Assembly (NCBI GenBank): GCA_027575765.1
Contig: JANBPT010000141.1
Span: 1-64,000, forward strand
Direction of reading: 5' to 3'
DNA: 64,000 nt
DNA from: Tieghemiomyces parasiticus
Lineage: Eukaryota > Kickxellomycota > Dimargaritomycetes > Dimargaritales > Dimargaritaceae
Part shown: positions 48,201 to 61,811 of the stretch, piece by piece
Layout: every line of letters begins with the position of its first letter
Position numbering within the stretch: position 1 is the first letter of the stretch
Notes under the pieces: model-generated
What the model was told of the DNA's origin: nothing
Database searches by the model: none
What the model saw: only the letters and a program-made list of their open reading frames with translations
Position numbers and translations under genes: made by a program

Positions 48201-51200
48201 TCGGAGACACCATCCATGCTCACATCTCCCCCCTTTCTACCGACCAGACACCACCGGTGTTCACCGGCCCCATCCCGAAAAGGTACCGGTACACGCCCTA
48301 TGACCAGTCTAGACCGTCGGATTGCCCATTAGCTTTGACGCCCACATGGACTGTCTGACGGGCAATTATTGGGTTCCTTCCTCCGCTAATACCCACGGCG
48401 GGCCGATCCCTTTTTATCGCCTCTTAATCGAGTTCGGCTCTACTAGGCAGACCGAGCCGAACCTCAAAAGCTGTGGGCTGAAACTTGCGGAAGAAAATAG
48501 TAGACTCACATAGTACGGTAGCCGACCGCCCCGGAGGTTGCCCACCATCCACCCCCATCGGTCACTGCAGCCTTAGTGAACTACTTTGGGAAATTGGAGC
48601 GAAAGACAGGCCAGCGAGAATTCAAGCCATAGCCCGTGGTGGAACCAAAACAAAATAGTGAGGGCCCCCGCTCCTCTTTCCTCTCCTTCACACCGATTGA
48701 CGGTCGCCGGGGATTTCCAGTGGGGGTGGGGTGACGTCGCTCGAAACGCAATTGCGCATTGGGTAGGTTTGGGGAGTTTGAATGATGGAAGCAGACATGG
48801 TGGGCAATGGTAGACACGGGGGACGAACGTCGGCAGACTGCTGGACTAATAGGGTAGTACGCCGACAATCAAAAGGGCGGCGGAAGGGGCGGTGAAAGCA
48901 AAATGGAGGGAGGCCTGGAGTACGGAGCAGCTCGCTCGGTGACGGCCGGCGAGAGGGATCCTAGCGCGTTGTTTAGACTTTCTGACTCCCTCCTACCCCG
49001 GTATACTAAATTTGGAATGTAACTCGAGCGCGGGGTCTACCGCCTGACTTGCGTGATTGGGTATTGTTGGACCAGGGCGGATTTTTGCGCCCCTGGCAAA
49101 CGCATTGTCCTGGCCAGCCGAAGGCTGGTTGTCTAAAGACTCAAAATATACTTGAGACTCAGGGTGGGTGGGCTGCTACTCGGCAGGAACTCCAGTGCTG
49201 GCATGTCCCATAGGGCCGGCACAATTGCATTTGAGCCACGAACCCACCCGTTTCCCTCCTTGATAGTCAGCAGCATATGGGTTTAACATTTAACGTTGTC
49301 ATGGCAAAGGGGCACGTAGAAGTTCCTTTTTCGTAAACGAGCGCATCCCGACAGGGTGTGAGAAAGGACATGTCCATTATTCAAACATGAGAGGGACCCA
49401 TAGTTTATGACGGCTGAAGTGGATGGCAACCTGGACAAGCAAGATCCGATCTAAACATTTCGTAAGCCCGTGAGTATAGCTCATCGAAATGGTCGACGTA
49501 GGCTGTCCAAAAGCCACGTAATGTACCATACGAGTAAGGGCCCGATGGAGAAACGAAGAGGCCAGAGGGTTACTGGATTGGGTACTGGTCGCTAGTGGAT
49601 TGACCACATGTGGAAAGACGTGCCGGTACGTAAGTATGTGTATGTAATGCAGCGATCCGACAGGGTCTCAATCCAGAACCTGCGCAGGTTTGGTGCTGCA
49701 GGGCCCAGCCCACCTCCCCCCTCCCTCGATCCGATGCCCTAATCGGAGGAGAATATGGTGATAGGAGAGAGCTAACTGTGTAAGATGAAAGGGAGGTCAG
49801 GTAAAAGGGGGCACGGGCGTTGGGGAGCGAAAGGGCTATCCCTGGTGAATTAGAGGGTGTCTAATAATCTAAATCGCGCTTCAGATCCCCAGAAGAGATT
49901 AATGTTTTGAGATGCGCAGAGGGCTACCATCGACCCGCGATTGTTTGGTTCTCATGGTGTTGTGGGCTGATAATATCGCTGTACCACCACCTCATACCTC
50001 GCCTACCGCATTCTTCCCCAGGACTGCCCCTCTCTCCACCTGCGCGTCTCGTCACCCAGGTCAGGTGGCGGGCGGTGTGAAGAGAATAGCGCTTGGCTCA
50101 CATACGGTAGAGCAGCGGACCTGCCGATGCGCAAGCGCTAGCACGATACAACGCCACCGATAGAAAGTCGTGCCGCCAGTCCCATCATTAGTCCGCAGAG
50201 AGTGGGCCACTTCTCCACTGACCTGTACGCCACGCCACCCCAGGGCACCGGCCCCTAACCTCAGCGGCCACAAATCATGTGTACCTCCCCCTCTCTCCTT
50301 AACCTGCCTCCGAGACCATTCCGAACGAGTCCCCTGCTTCGATGACATCGGCTAAGAACGGTTGGTGGGTGATGAGCTCCATGGGGCCCGATGGTGGGAT
50401 ACCCTAGCCGTTCGGAACGCGGCTTCATCCGCCCTACCCTCCTTAGACCTGTCGGACTACCCGTCTCGGTAGACCCTTCGTTGACTCCTTTCTGCTTCAA
50501 AACCTGGAGGTGGTCCTGCTAAGCGACAATCTCGACTCCGCTTGTATACTTAAAGGATTTTACATTGCCGAACCGACCCGGAAAATGGGAGTTGTGGCGC
50601 CAATATAATTGTGACGATATATGGTCAAAGTTATGCTGGAGAAAGGTTTGAAGTGCCCAAACCTGGGGGTTTTTCCCCATATTAATTTCCTTATACCTAC
50701 ATTCACGCCTGCGATCAAAGCCATGGCCGATCGTCCAGTCACTTTTTCATTCCCGCCCATCCTCCATGGGAAATTTCTGCTCGATAAGAACACGTTAGTT
50801 GAACCCTTCACCATATTTCATTACCTATGGGCTACGTTCCACTCCCCCCCATAGATATACTTCTCTATACTGGCCTATCTGTCAACGCTAAAGCTCCCGA
50901 CTGGTCCAACTTGTGATTGCCGATGAGTGCACATCTAGCCGACCCTTTCTAAAGTAGTCCGTTCACCCTGCAGGAATGCCGGGAGCTGAGTTAATTGCTG
51001 ACAGGGTAATGAAGATCACCGATTGAAACGCCGTTGAGCACGCTTCACTTTGACCAGCACGTCCAAAAACGAATAAATAGTCATAACTATTATAGCAATA
51101 TAGGCAGAAGAATAGGGTCCCGAGTGGGAGCGTCATTAGAGGATTGGTTGGTCACCGTAGTCGATCGGCGCTCGCATCCATGGCGGCTGACCGTAACAGA

Positions 51201-54200
51201 TTGTACATCGCTGGTCGGTCTGGTCGACGCCCGCTTAGCTGAGGTTGCGAACCTCGAACTAAATTGGACGTGGAGTTGACTGGCTGGTGTATGCAGGGTG
51301 GATTGGTTTGATTAATCTTTACAGCAGCCCACATCATCCATTCATATCGCCATCGAATGTAAAACAAGCCTACTAGCGTCTCGCCGGGACATTCCGGGTT
51401 AAAACATTCTCAACTCGAATTCTGTCACCCGGGAAACTCGTAAGGGGGAGTGAGTGACTCAATTCGGTCCTTTTAGTGTCTCCGGTGTGAAACATACCCT
51501 GGCTACAATTGTACAAACCCTCTCTCTTCAATTCCAATATGACGAGTGTACCTTTGAGCCGTTTGCATCGGGATGAAGGTGCACGCGAGACAGGTTAGAG
51601 GCTAGGGTACAAATAGTAGAGTGGTACCCAGTTCCTAGAAGCCAGGAGTGACGCAACGATCCTGGCTCGGCAGTAGAAGTTGAATGGTGGGTTCAATCTC
51701 AGAGAGGTGGATAGGGGATAGATTATCCGTCACCTGAAGTGGCCGGTGGCTAGCCTGGCGTCGTCCAAACGATATATCCTCTACCTGTTGGCACCTTCGT
51801 GAGCATCCGCAGACGCTGGATTTACCCTCTGCTGAATTACGTCGGATTGACGAGCGCCTCGTTTCGAGGATTACGCCCATCACCATCTCCAGCTCGCCCT
51901 CCACCCGCTTTCGACCGCTCCGCCGTGGCGTGCATCACCCCTCCCCCTTCTCTCTCTCTATCCCCTCTCGCACCGCGGTTCTCTTTGATCAACTGTCATC
52001 TTCATTTTCGGCTTGATAGTGACCATGTCTTTATGAAATTATCCCTTTCTATCGCAGCCATGTCACATGTTCACCTCAAAGTTGGCCAGAGGGAAGAGTG
52101 GGGAGGTGGCCCAAGAAGCTATAGGTGGTTAGCGATCCGCGCCGTCACACCCTGTTCTCCATGCCCCCTACCTTTCCCTTTGCCCTCGTGACCCCGCTGC
52201 CATTATCGTCCACTCTACTCGATGAAAGGACACTGTTGCTGATAAATGGCGTGAGAAAAGATGGCCGCGGAGGATTGGATGGGGTTCGGTCACCCGCACT
52301 ACCCTGCCGATGACATTTCATATTAATTAATGACCGCCGATACTGCGAAATATTAAGCGACGGGGTCGTGCGTAGGAACTTGGCGGACCAACCGACTTGC
52401 AAGGCATTTATATGGAGAGATGGTCTATAAAGTTTTCAGATAAAAAGTAAACCTACGCGCGGAGGAACGGGTTGACTGGGTGGGCCTAATGGGAAGCACA
52501 GTTCAAGCCCGTCCATGACAGTCCGTCGATGGTAAGAATGGCGGAGGTAGGGCGTTCGGCAAACACAGGTATAGGATGAGGGAGAGAGCAAATGAAAAGC
52601 GGATGCGGCTGTCTCGTGCCCTCTGTAGTGGGCGCCTTGTTGTGAGCCGTCTATCGCAAGAATGGATTGTCGCCTTGCAGGTCATTTTGGTGTCAAACAA
52701 AGACACGTTTTCTCACCTCCCTCTTCACTCTCGCTCGCCATCACTGTATTTCCCAGCACCCTCTTTGGTTTTCGCCCTCCCCCATTTTCGGGGGCCCACC
52801 CTGATTTTCCCGCCCTACTTCGCCGCTCCAGTCTCAGAATCCAGCCCTCCCTTGTTTATGGCAGCAACCTTGCCCACCACTGCGACTGGGAAGCTGGACT
52901 TGGTCTTTTCTAAATGATATTGATTGAGTTGGGAAACTCTTTGGGGCGTCCCTTTCTCCTGCTGGCCGGTGCCGGTCACTCAACGCTAACCAGTAAAATA
53001 TTTAGAAAGATGCGAATCCACTAGAACAAATTGGCACGCCCACTCCCCCCTCACCCCTGCGACCATGATACCGAAACAGTTGGAAATATGTACCTACGTC
53101 AGTATGGCCGTGGTGCTTGGTGGTCGAATGCCACCACCTTCGCACCTTTTTGGACCTACAGTTCCCTTCCGTATTGGGCTATAAGGTTAGCCGATAGCAA
53201 AGGGAGGACGTGTTTTACGCTCCGCGTGCTATACCGGGCACTCTGCTCATGGCAAATAGATACCAAAAAGACAGAAGGCTTATAGCTACCTTGGAGTTTC
53301 CGCATTTGTGTGCATCTACGGCCTAAGGCAACTGCCTTCGGACACCGAGGGAGAAGTGTACCTAAGCCGTGCGATTGGCCATACTGTCGGGTGGTACCTC
53401 GATGCATATCCACTTATACGGAACGGCTCTAAGAAATACATGCCAGGCCGTCGACCCTCCGGGATCGCATTCAAGGCCATCAGTAATGACGCAGGCGTGC
53501 CTGTCCTTCCACAAGTCTGCTAGATAAAACCACTGGCCTAGTCTACTATATCCTTTCGGGCAAAAACGTAGTGGCATTCTCTCCCAACATGGATTATCAT
53601 ACCCTCCCTCTCTTTTCAGCAACTTGGAGCTGAAACCGGATTTCTAGGGACAACCTGCCGTTGTGAAGGGGCTGCCGAACCATTATTTCTGGCTCACTAT
53701 TTTCCATGCTTCCTGCACTCCCTAGCTTCGAGCCAACCCGGGGGATATAGATAAGGGGCGTGTTCAATACAGGGGAGGGGTGATGGTGTAACCTCCGGGC
53801 CTAGAGGCGATGCCGGAAGCGGCTTAGGATACAACTGATAGAGACGGGGGTAACGCTGAAGAGGACTGTGGATAAACGAACGGGAGTGAATCGCCACGAA
53901 TATACATTACTACTTTGCCAGACCCTGGTTTTGTTTCTAATGCACTCGGCTCACACCTTCCGGGGAAGAGTAAAGAAAAAAAGTTGAATAGTATTCATTC
54001 GAGGGTAGACCAACGACTCTGGCTTGGCTTGAAGGATACTTGTGGCGACGCCATTCATTCGGATATCAAACCGAATATTTTATTACCTGGCGGGAGGCTT
54101 ATAATCGTGTGGTTCAGGGTCGGTTCGAGGGCCCTGTATATCCTCCCCTATCAAACCACTAATATACGTCCGCCACGAGTTTCATAACAGGCTGGTGACC

Positions 54201-56045
54201 GATATTGAAGGGGAGAGTACCCTGTACCAGTGACCATATGGCTCCAAGATTGGGAACTGACGGGGCTTGTGGCTACGGATGGATCCATAGAGGAAAGGCG
54301 CGTGCAGTCGCCGCCTTTACTGTCTATGTTCACCCTCGCCTTGGCGGCGCCCCGAAAGCTCTGGTCTAGCCGATGATCACGGTGGTGATCCGCCGGGGCG
54401 GCGGCAGTGGTTCGTAGTGGCGCGTGAGGTCGCGCTTAGAATACACTTGGCTTCAGAGGTATGATTTTTGCTTGTTCAATACCACTTGAATTGTATTTTG
54501 TTCACATAATTCCCGTGCCAACAGGATTTTGGTGAATACTCGCCAGTAATCGAGAATGAACTCGTGAACATCGTTACCGATGAGGTGTCCATCACCTGAT
54601 TTTTCCGCAGTAGGACTGGGAGGTCCCAATCGGAATCTAAATCGTTACGGCAATAACAAGAAGAAAAGGATACAAAATCAGCGGCGGACTGCAACCCATC
54701 ATGGCCACTCAGGCGGTGGGCTGCCGTGAGCAGTAACGTGGCTAAAAAAAGATAGCGTATATATCTGGTTGGGTGGCGACGCTGAACAGTAAAGGTACAG
54801 GTGATGGAGTGACTGGCCGGCCGACCCGGTCAGTGGACCGCCAGCGCGCCTTGACCCTCACACCGACCCACCGCCCGCTCCCGGGCCCTGCGGGTATCCG
54901 ACACGGATTCATATTGAAATGACTTGCTAGGCTGGGTGGGAGGAGAGAATGTGCAAGTCCGTGGCTCTGCCAGGTTCCATAGCCAGTGACCAAATAGAAA
55001 AATGTACGGAATGTAAATGACTCAGCCCCTCAGTTTCAAAACCAAACAGTCACTAAAGGAGGTATGAGCAATAACCATCCGAAACATGGAGAATTACAAG
55101 CCCTCCACCAGGATACCTGACTCTCTCCTTAATCATGGCCCATTGTCTCCAAGTCAATCTAAATTGTTCAGGTCAAGATGCGGAGCATGCACCTCCTTTC
55201 CCAACTATAGTCACACTTATCTGTAGGACCCTCCCTCGCTCACCGGCCCAGCTGACACCAATCGCCGAAGGCCGTTGGCCAAGTCATTCAAATTAACCCA
55301 CCTTGCGAAGGTTCGGGCGGAAGGATAGAAAAATAAAGGGGAGAGGAAAACTGACGGCGGGATGTCGATGGTCTCTCTGCAACAGCTGACTTGCCACCGC
55401 GTGCGCGAGGAGCCGCAGGGGGGGAACTTCATGAAACACTTAAACCGGTAGCCTCGAGCGATGGAGGCTATGGTCGACTGGTGTACGATGCGAGTGTTTG
55501 CTAAGGCGTGACGGGCCGCCCCTACCCATAATAAATTTTTAGGAAAGAGAGGGCGAGGAAGAAGGGGGGATAGGAGGAAAGAATGGACATCAGACCAGCC
55601 ACGTTTGCTCCCTCCCTATTCGTCTAGGGGGTTCGCTCCCAACCGACCCGAACTAATCTACCTAAGCGGTGCGGAGTTGTTCCCAACCAAGCGGCTAATC
55701 CCCGTGTGTGACCCACCCTTTTTGGCTGACCGCCTCACGCGTGAATTGCCCTCCAAAGCGCGTCAGAAAGCTATCCCCCACTTTTACACTATTCTGCTTC
55801 ACGTTCTGCCATGGTTTGGCATAAAGGTACCCACCGCCGGCCAATATGAAGCACATGATGCGACCAGGCAGTCCGTAAGGACCTGTAGTGCATGGAACTA
55901 TGGCAGTGCTGGAAACCGAGGTCATGGTTTGGGCTTGCAAGGAAGGTCCGGGTCCGGCGAGGAAGTCCCACGGGTCCCCTGAGCTTTCTACTGGTGGTGC
56001 TCGACATCAGTACTGTAAGATGGGGATTACAATTATGTGCGTGAG

Positions 56046-56062
56046 TATATATATATATATAT
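56046..56062. repeat. (TA)8 microsatellite
   Basis: Perfect TA run of 17 nt in gene-free sequence. Confidence 0.9.
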
Positions 56063-59000
56063 TTCTCACTGGTTTTGGTCACTGATATAGTGTTACCGGT
56101 TAGGACACCGTCTGAATATCGTCAAGTGCCACTACCTCCTATCCCAGGAAATTGTGATGATGCTTAAATTTAGAGAATAGGGGCTTGGGTTGGGTGGTAG
56201 GTCTGGCCGTCGGATGGATTACAAAAGTTCTGAAGCGGGTCCTTCCTACATTAAAGCTCCCGTTACCAATGCGGATGGGTAATAAATATGCATTGGACGG
56301 AGGCCTAAGGCATATTACGTCTCACTACGCACCCCTCGTACTCGATAAACTGCCGACGCTTGCATTACTTTTCTAAACACATACACACTGGACGCTAATT
56401 GCCTTTCTTTGGAGTTGGGGTATGACAGCCTGACGACGTCGTTGAGCAGCCCCTTACCGAGGGTTTAGCAGCCGTCTAAAGGTGTTCAGGAGTTTCTGCC
56501 GTACGTGGTCCATACAAGAGTATAGGAGGGCAAGAAAATGGAGATTATGCATCGTGACGGTAACGATTGTGTCTCACTATCTACTGCTAATGCGCCCGAT
56601 GGTGTAGTGGGAAAGTCGGGTAGGTGGGAACTGGATGGAAGAGGCTGCAGATTTTATCCGCGAGTTGGGAATATGTGCTAGATTGCACGAGTTGATAAAG
56701 ATAGACGAATGTCGCCGTTTTCACATCGTACCTTGGTCAATTTATGTACATTTTCCCGTGTCCTGGCCTTTTACATTTACCTCCAGATAGGCCCTGGTTT
56801 CTCTACCTTGCTAAAATCATTGCTGGTGTACATACGTTGTATCGAAAACAACGAGGGTGACAAGGGATTGCACACTGGGGTGGGTGGGGGAGGCAAGAAG
56901 GGGCCGTGGGGCTTGGTAGTGTGGACGCATGTGCTTCAGTTTGATAGCTACTAATTAAAAGCCGCCCAAGGAATATACATCTCCACTTCCCCCACCATCC
57001 TCCTCTTCATCTCTCGCCATTGCATCAGCGCCCTCACCGTACCAATGTCATCCCGGCGTGAGTTGGCCTAGATGGGGTGAAGTGAGTGGGTGCGGTCACA
57101 CAATATGGTTGGTGGTATAGATAAGCCCAGGCAGGCACGCCTAGATTAATTTTTGCTGAATTTGACTACTCTCCCTACCGCTATTCCGGTGGAAGGGTGG
57201 GTGTCTGACAAGTTCGGGACATCAATCAACCAGTGGTACAGTGAGGAGGACTGATTTCTGGACCAGCTTGTTGTTCCCTCCGATTCGTGTAGGAGTAACT
57301 AGCGGATGATGGTAGTAGCGGGCCGACAATCTTATTAGAGATTGGTGGGGGGTAGGGGGAGGGCAATTATGGGGAGTACGAGAGGGAGGGTTAAGATCGC
57401 TCGCAACACGACGTGACGCGACCGGCTCTGTCGCGGAACTCAGACCCGAGCTTCCCTTCCACTCCGTTGCGGACCCTGTCGCTCCCTGGGGGTTTATCCG
57501 CTACTATATGGCATGTCGGCATCTCTCCCAGCGCCCCCGTACTCCGCTTCCTAAACGGTTGCTCCCAACCTACCAACTCCTATACGGATGATACGACCGG
57601 CCAGTCTGTCCACTTTGGGCATCCGATCACGTTGACAGGTCGACTGAGAAGGCGAATGGTGAGACCGAAAACGGCTGAAAGATAAGCTAATCGGCCCGCG
57701 CTTTTGTAGACGGCTACATGGACTCCCCCCCCTTGGTAGCTACAAAAATAACTTTTCTGATGGCCGGAGTCTTCTTGGGCAACCGACCAAAGCGAGGTAT
57801 AGTACGCAGCGTGACCCGTTCAGGACCACCGCTGTCTACGGCCGGCACCCTGTGGTAGCAGATGTCTACCGGAGGGGGGCGAGAGTCTACTGAAGGCCTA
57901 TAGGCACCAGTATAGAGGGGTAAATGTCAAAGTCTCGCCCAATACCTCTCACCGCAGGAGAGCTCTATTTTTGACCGGTTGGCCCTTCCACTTGTCTCCT
58001 CTTTCCATTGAACTATTCACCACACTACCCAGCCAGAGAGTGTACCTAGATAGTCTATCAGATAGACAGGTGCTTACCTGGTCCCCGGTCGGCGCCCTAT
58101 TTCTATCACATTATCACCAGTCACCGCGGCCTGAAACTCTACAAGGGGGGGGTCTGCTTGGCCTGGGTTGGGAGTTTGGTTGGGTAGACATAGAGAAGGT
58201 GTCGGTACCTAACCCAAATGTCGCTTTATCAGTTATTCTTCGAGCCACGTAGGCCTCCTTTTTTTTCCTCATTCCAGGGCCCTCTGTGCCATAAATAGAA
58301 GCCCGTCCCATGGAGTCCCCACGGATCGGACTGCGTCACCGACATGACATCGCCCGTCGGATGCAGATATCGCACCCGCAATACCTTCGGCGCTGGCAAT
58401 ACGTGGCCCCTACGGTTGCGGTTCTCATGGTCAAATGGGATGATGAGATAAGTGCCTTGATATGGCTAATCCAGTATGGTTTGCGATGGGGAGTAAGCAG
58501 CAAACCTTTCCATCACACGCGCACACCCACAGCGATACCTGCTAGTGGGGTCTTCCGTGCCGCCCCTGCTGCACTACACTGTCCTTATTTCCATAGCATG
58601 CAACGCATTAGATTCCCTTGGAGAGGAATAGGCATGGACTCCAGCCAACAGCAACCTACTACGGGTTACTACTCGCACCCCAAAGATGGTTCACGGGGGA
58701 ACGCCAGTAGCTCCACTTCACAAAAAAAATGAGCGGGCACTCGGCCTTCCCACAAACGTATGACGGCCGTTTACCTGAAAACCGCTAATGAAACCTGCCT
58801 GGCCTCTCACAACTTGATGAATGCATGGGTAGGGAAGAGGTGCGCACGAGTGACGAAACGCCTCAACCGCACCCAAATTAGGCCTTGAGGGTGCGGGGGT
58901 GGAAAGGACGGAAGAGGTTGGCCATGGCTCATCCCGGTCGTCAGCTGCCGAGACGCGTCCATCTTCCAAGCACCCGGTCGCGTAGATTACAGTACTGCTA

Positions 59001-59883
59001 CGACCCCCATCATTATCACGATTGTCTCGATATATCTAAATGGCACGGTAAAAAGTTGACCTGACAGGGAGGAAGGGAAGGAAGACGGGAAGGGAGGGCC
59101 GAAAAGGATGAGATTAGTAAAGGCTAGGGTTGAGACAGAGCGAACAGAGTGCGAAGGCTCACCCAGTTTAGATACCCTCGGTCCCCACCAGGTCTCTCCT
59201 CCCTCTCCCTCACCCTTGGCCAATACGATTCCGACTTCCACGCCTAGTTTGCACCCCCGTAGCCCTCCACCCCTGGCCCGCTCAGCCTTCTATTCCAGGC
59301 GATACATTGCCGCCCCTTATTTGGGATTCCGATGGCCCCAACCGTGGACTGGTGACTAACTGACCCTCGCCTAACACATCGCATCATTATTATTTTTTTA
59401 CTACCACCCCACCTTTAATTAACTCCCCCACTCCACCGCACCACCCTTCCTTTCTATAGTCCATTGCTATCGAGAATTGGGCTGTCACCAGGGTGGGTGT
59501 GGCCACCCTTAACCATTACTCTATTACTGGGGAGGAGCACGGGGGAGAGACCTAATGAGTGACAGCCGCAACGATGATTGTCGGTGGGCTGAGCCGGCTG
59601 CTCGCATCCCTTTCATTTTGACCGGGATCACACCCGCCCTGTTGTGCCGCGCCTGTGATCATTCCCTGCTGAACCCCCTACATGGCACAGCGTCCCCACT
59701 CCCCCTCCTCCCTCTTTCCCCGATCCCCGCCACCCATCCCTCCCTATTCCCCGTTTCCCATCTGCCCTCCCCCGCTTCTGATGCAGCAAGCGCCTGGCGA
59801 GTGTAACCCCGCCGTGCCCTTGTCTCTCCGTGATCCCTGGCCAGTGGACACCTCTCCCCTTACTCCCCTCCCCTCCGGGTGAG

Positions 59884-59891
59884 TATAAATA
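59884..59891 (+). promoter_or_regulatory. TATA box upstream of the 325-aa orphan gene
   Basis: TATAAATA lies 363-370 nt upstream of the start codon at 60254 inside a long pyrimidine-rich block. The distance implies a leader of about 300 nt, or a spliced one; acceptor-like sites (TTTGACAG near 60012, AATTTAG near 60180) are present. Confidence 0.6.
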
Positions 59892-60253
59892 CCCGCCCCG
59901 TCGCTCACTGCCTCACTGTCCAACCAAACACTCCCACTTCTTCGCTGAACTAGTCCTTCCTCATCCCTCTGCCCTGCGTAACCTTAGCGGTCACCCGTTG
60001 CAATTTTGACAGATTCTGGCTCACTCGTTTTCTACTGGTCCCTCCCTTCACCCCACTGCCTACCCTGCAAGGCCACTCTCCACACCCGACCCGCTTGCGA
60101 TTCCCCCCTTTCGTTCCCGGGAACCTGGTGCACCAGTATTTGCCTTGGCTGTTGCCACCCACTCACTCTCTTTAATTTAGGCACCGCTCTCTGGCCCACC
60201 TCTGAGACCGACTCACTTTCGCTGACTTTTTTTTCTGCTGATATTTATTCGCT

Positions 60254-61231
60254 ATGTCGGTCGCATACCACTACCTGAGCAACGTGCTCCACTTCGTTGC
60301 CCGCTCGCCCAACACCCCTGTCTCTCCATCTTTTACCGAGACTGTGGCTTGGCAGGCGCCGCGGTCTCCGCGCCAGGAGAAGTGTGCCCTGACGGTCCTC
60401 AAGGGCATCTCGGCCCTGAGCGGCAACACCGTGTCACACGCAGGCCAAGGCTCAACCTCACCCGTTGTCCCAAAATTTTCCCCGGCCACACCCCGCCCTA
60501 CCCCTTGCGAGGCTACCACTGCGCCCCTCCCCACCCCCGGCCTGCTGACCGGTGGTCAGACTCTATCGAGCGTCGAATGTTCGGCGGCCTCTGTGATCCC
60601 CCTGCGTAACTTTTCCGCTGTTCACCTTGCGGCCAGCCCTGTGTCCTCCAGCACCATCAACGGCTCGGTGGAGGTCTCGGAGACCGCGCGTGACACCCCT
60701 ATTCGTTGCAACCAGACTCCTAGCCTCCAATCCGGCCGTTTGCTCATCCGCACGACCCGTACCCGGCGAGGTCTGCCCCGGCGCCGTGAACACTCGGCTC
60801 CGGCTGCCCTGCTGTCCGCCAGCTTCGAGCGGGTACCCATCGAGCCGCTGCTCAGCGACTACCAACCCCGACCATTCCTCACCAACGGACGGGCGCCGTG
60901 GGAGCTGGCCAGCAGTTTGCCCTCGCTTTGCTGCGACGGCGACGACCTCCACACCCCGCGCACCTGCCTCGGCTTCCAGTCCCCGTCCACCGCTTTCTTT
61001 ACCTCGGCTGACGACCCTGCTGAGGCCTCCCTGTCCCAGGGTTCTGATGGGGCCGGCCCCTCGGTCGATGCCCAGGAGGACACGCCATTCTATGTTACGA
61101 TCTACAACGTGCGTCCTCGCCTTTCGGACGAGCAAATGGCATACTGCCTCCTCGCCACGGCCTCCCAAATGTCCGCTGCTGGTAACCTGGACGTTTACAT
61201 GCGCAACACCGAGTCATACACCGTCTGGTAG
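60254..61231 (+). CDS. Ser/Pro/Thr-rich orphan protein (325 aa)
   Basis: A single-exon frame with strong C/G-ending codon use, TATA box and pyrimidine-rich leader, so a real gene; the family is not recognised. The N-terminal 20 residues (MSVAYHYLSNVLHFVARSPN) could form a helix. Residues from about 20 to 160 are low-complexity Ser/Thr/Pro-rich. A basic patch RTTRTRRGLPRRREH (about 168-182) could be a nuclear localisation or nucleic-acid contact site. After that come short hydrophobic motifs (FERVPIEPLL, PWELASSLPSLC) in an otherwise disordered-looking chain. The last 50 residues (from about 276) are the most protein-like: TPFYVTIYNVRPRLSDEQMAYCLL, read as two short parts, predicts a strand followed by a helix. 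No signal peptide or membrane span. It might be a regulatory protein with short binding motifs, but that is a guess. Confidence 0.75.
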   Translation: MSVAYHYLSNVLHFVARSPNTPVSPSFTETVAWQAPRSPRQEKCALTVLKGISALSGNTVSHAGQGSTSPVVPKFSPATPRPTPCEATTAPLPTPGLLTGGQTLSSVECSAASVIPLRNFSAVHLAASPVSSSTINGSVEVSETARDTPIRCNQTPSLQSGRLLIRTTRTRRGLPRRREHSAPAALLSASFERVPIEPLLSDYQPRPFLTNGRAPWELASSLPSLCCDGDDLHTPRTCLGFQSPSTAFFTSADDPAEASLSQGSDGAGPSVDAQEDTPFYVTIYNVRPRLSDEQMAYCLLATASQMSAAGNLDVYMRNTESYTVW

Positions 61232-61805
61232 AGGCTCACCTTCCACTCCACCGTACAGCCCCGGCGGCCGTCCTTGGCGTTGCGAGGGTCCTGGGCGAAC
61301 CGACGCGTGTGGAGGCCGGTTCCCACCCTCCTACAACCCCCTCGCCTAGTATCCAGTCCCCACACCAATCTCCGTCCTATCACTCTGTATTCCATCATGT
61401 TAACCCACCTTCCTCCTCGCATGCGCTGTTACATATCCCTCCTTTCCGTTTACCCCTATCATGTCACTTCTGCTTCCTTCTCCTCTTCCTATCCTTGCGC
61501 CCTAATTACCTCCCCACTCCTCCTCCTCTCTCTGGGCCCACCCCACCTGTCTGGGGCGCGGCTTTGTATTCTCACCCCCTCCCCACTCTCACGTATCTCC
61601 CTTTTCATTTACACCCCGGTGTATTCAATTACGCAACGCCGACGTGTACTGCTCTCTGTGTCCGCCATATGGTCGCTATGTACGCGTCCCCTCTCCACCA
61701 TCTGTATATCTAATTCCAACCTCCCCCTCGTCGCCACAAGGACAAAAAAATGTGAGCGTACGCGACCTGCTGGTCATCCTCCCCCTATTCAAAATGCCAT
61801 TCCCG
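61232..61805 (+). other. Pyrimidine-rich 3' flank of the orphan gene
   Basis: For about 0.5 kb after the stop codon the + strand is dominated by C and T. Open frames of up to 178 codons overlap it but consist of skewed Leu/Ser/Pro/His composition and are not considered coding. Confidence 0.55.
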
Positions 61806-61811
61806 AATAAA
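61806..61811 (+). terminator. AATAAA polyadenylation signal candidate
   Basis: AATAAA lies about 575 nt after the stop of the 325-aa gene, just past the end of the pyrimidine-rich flank. If used, the 3'UTR would be long. Confidence 0.4.

Larger units (their letters stand above)
39267..60253. other. 21-kb stretch without a supportable gene
   Basis: I scanned both strands for frames with C/G-ending codons, family motifs and splice continuity and found none. Open frames stay below about 145 codons and look like chance. Base composition is close to even and the sequence looks non-repetitive. Simple repeats are few: a (TA)n tract near 56.05 kb and homopolymer runs. No transposon proteins, long terminal repeats, rRNA or tRNA genes were recognised; two RNA polymerase III A-box-like matches were rejected. 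The last 0.9 kb is pyrimidine-rich leader of the next gene. Confidence 0.5.

Noticed and set aside
55605..55982. 125-codon frame on +
   Set aside because: It starts without an ATG, has mixed codon use, and I could match no family or splice signals.
56600..56610. Match to a tRNA A-box (TGGTGTAGTGG) on +
   Set aside because: No B-box (GWTCRANNC) follows at tRNA spacing and no cloverleaf can be drawn.
58310..58732. 140-codon frame on +
   Set aside because: Starts with ATG but has ordinary, unbiased codons, no motif, and a Ser/Gln-rich end; could be real but cannot be supported.
61274..61810. 178- and 134-codon frames after the 325-aa gene
   Set aside because: Two overlapping frames are both open because the DNA is C/T-rich; composition is only Ser/Leu/Pro/His, as expected for a pyrimidine-rich 3' flank.
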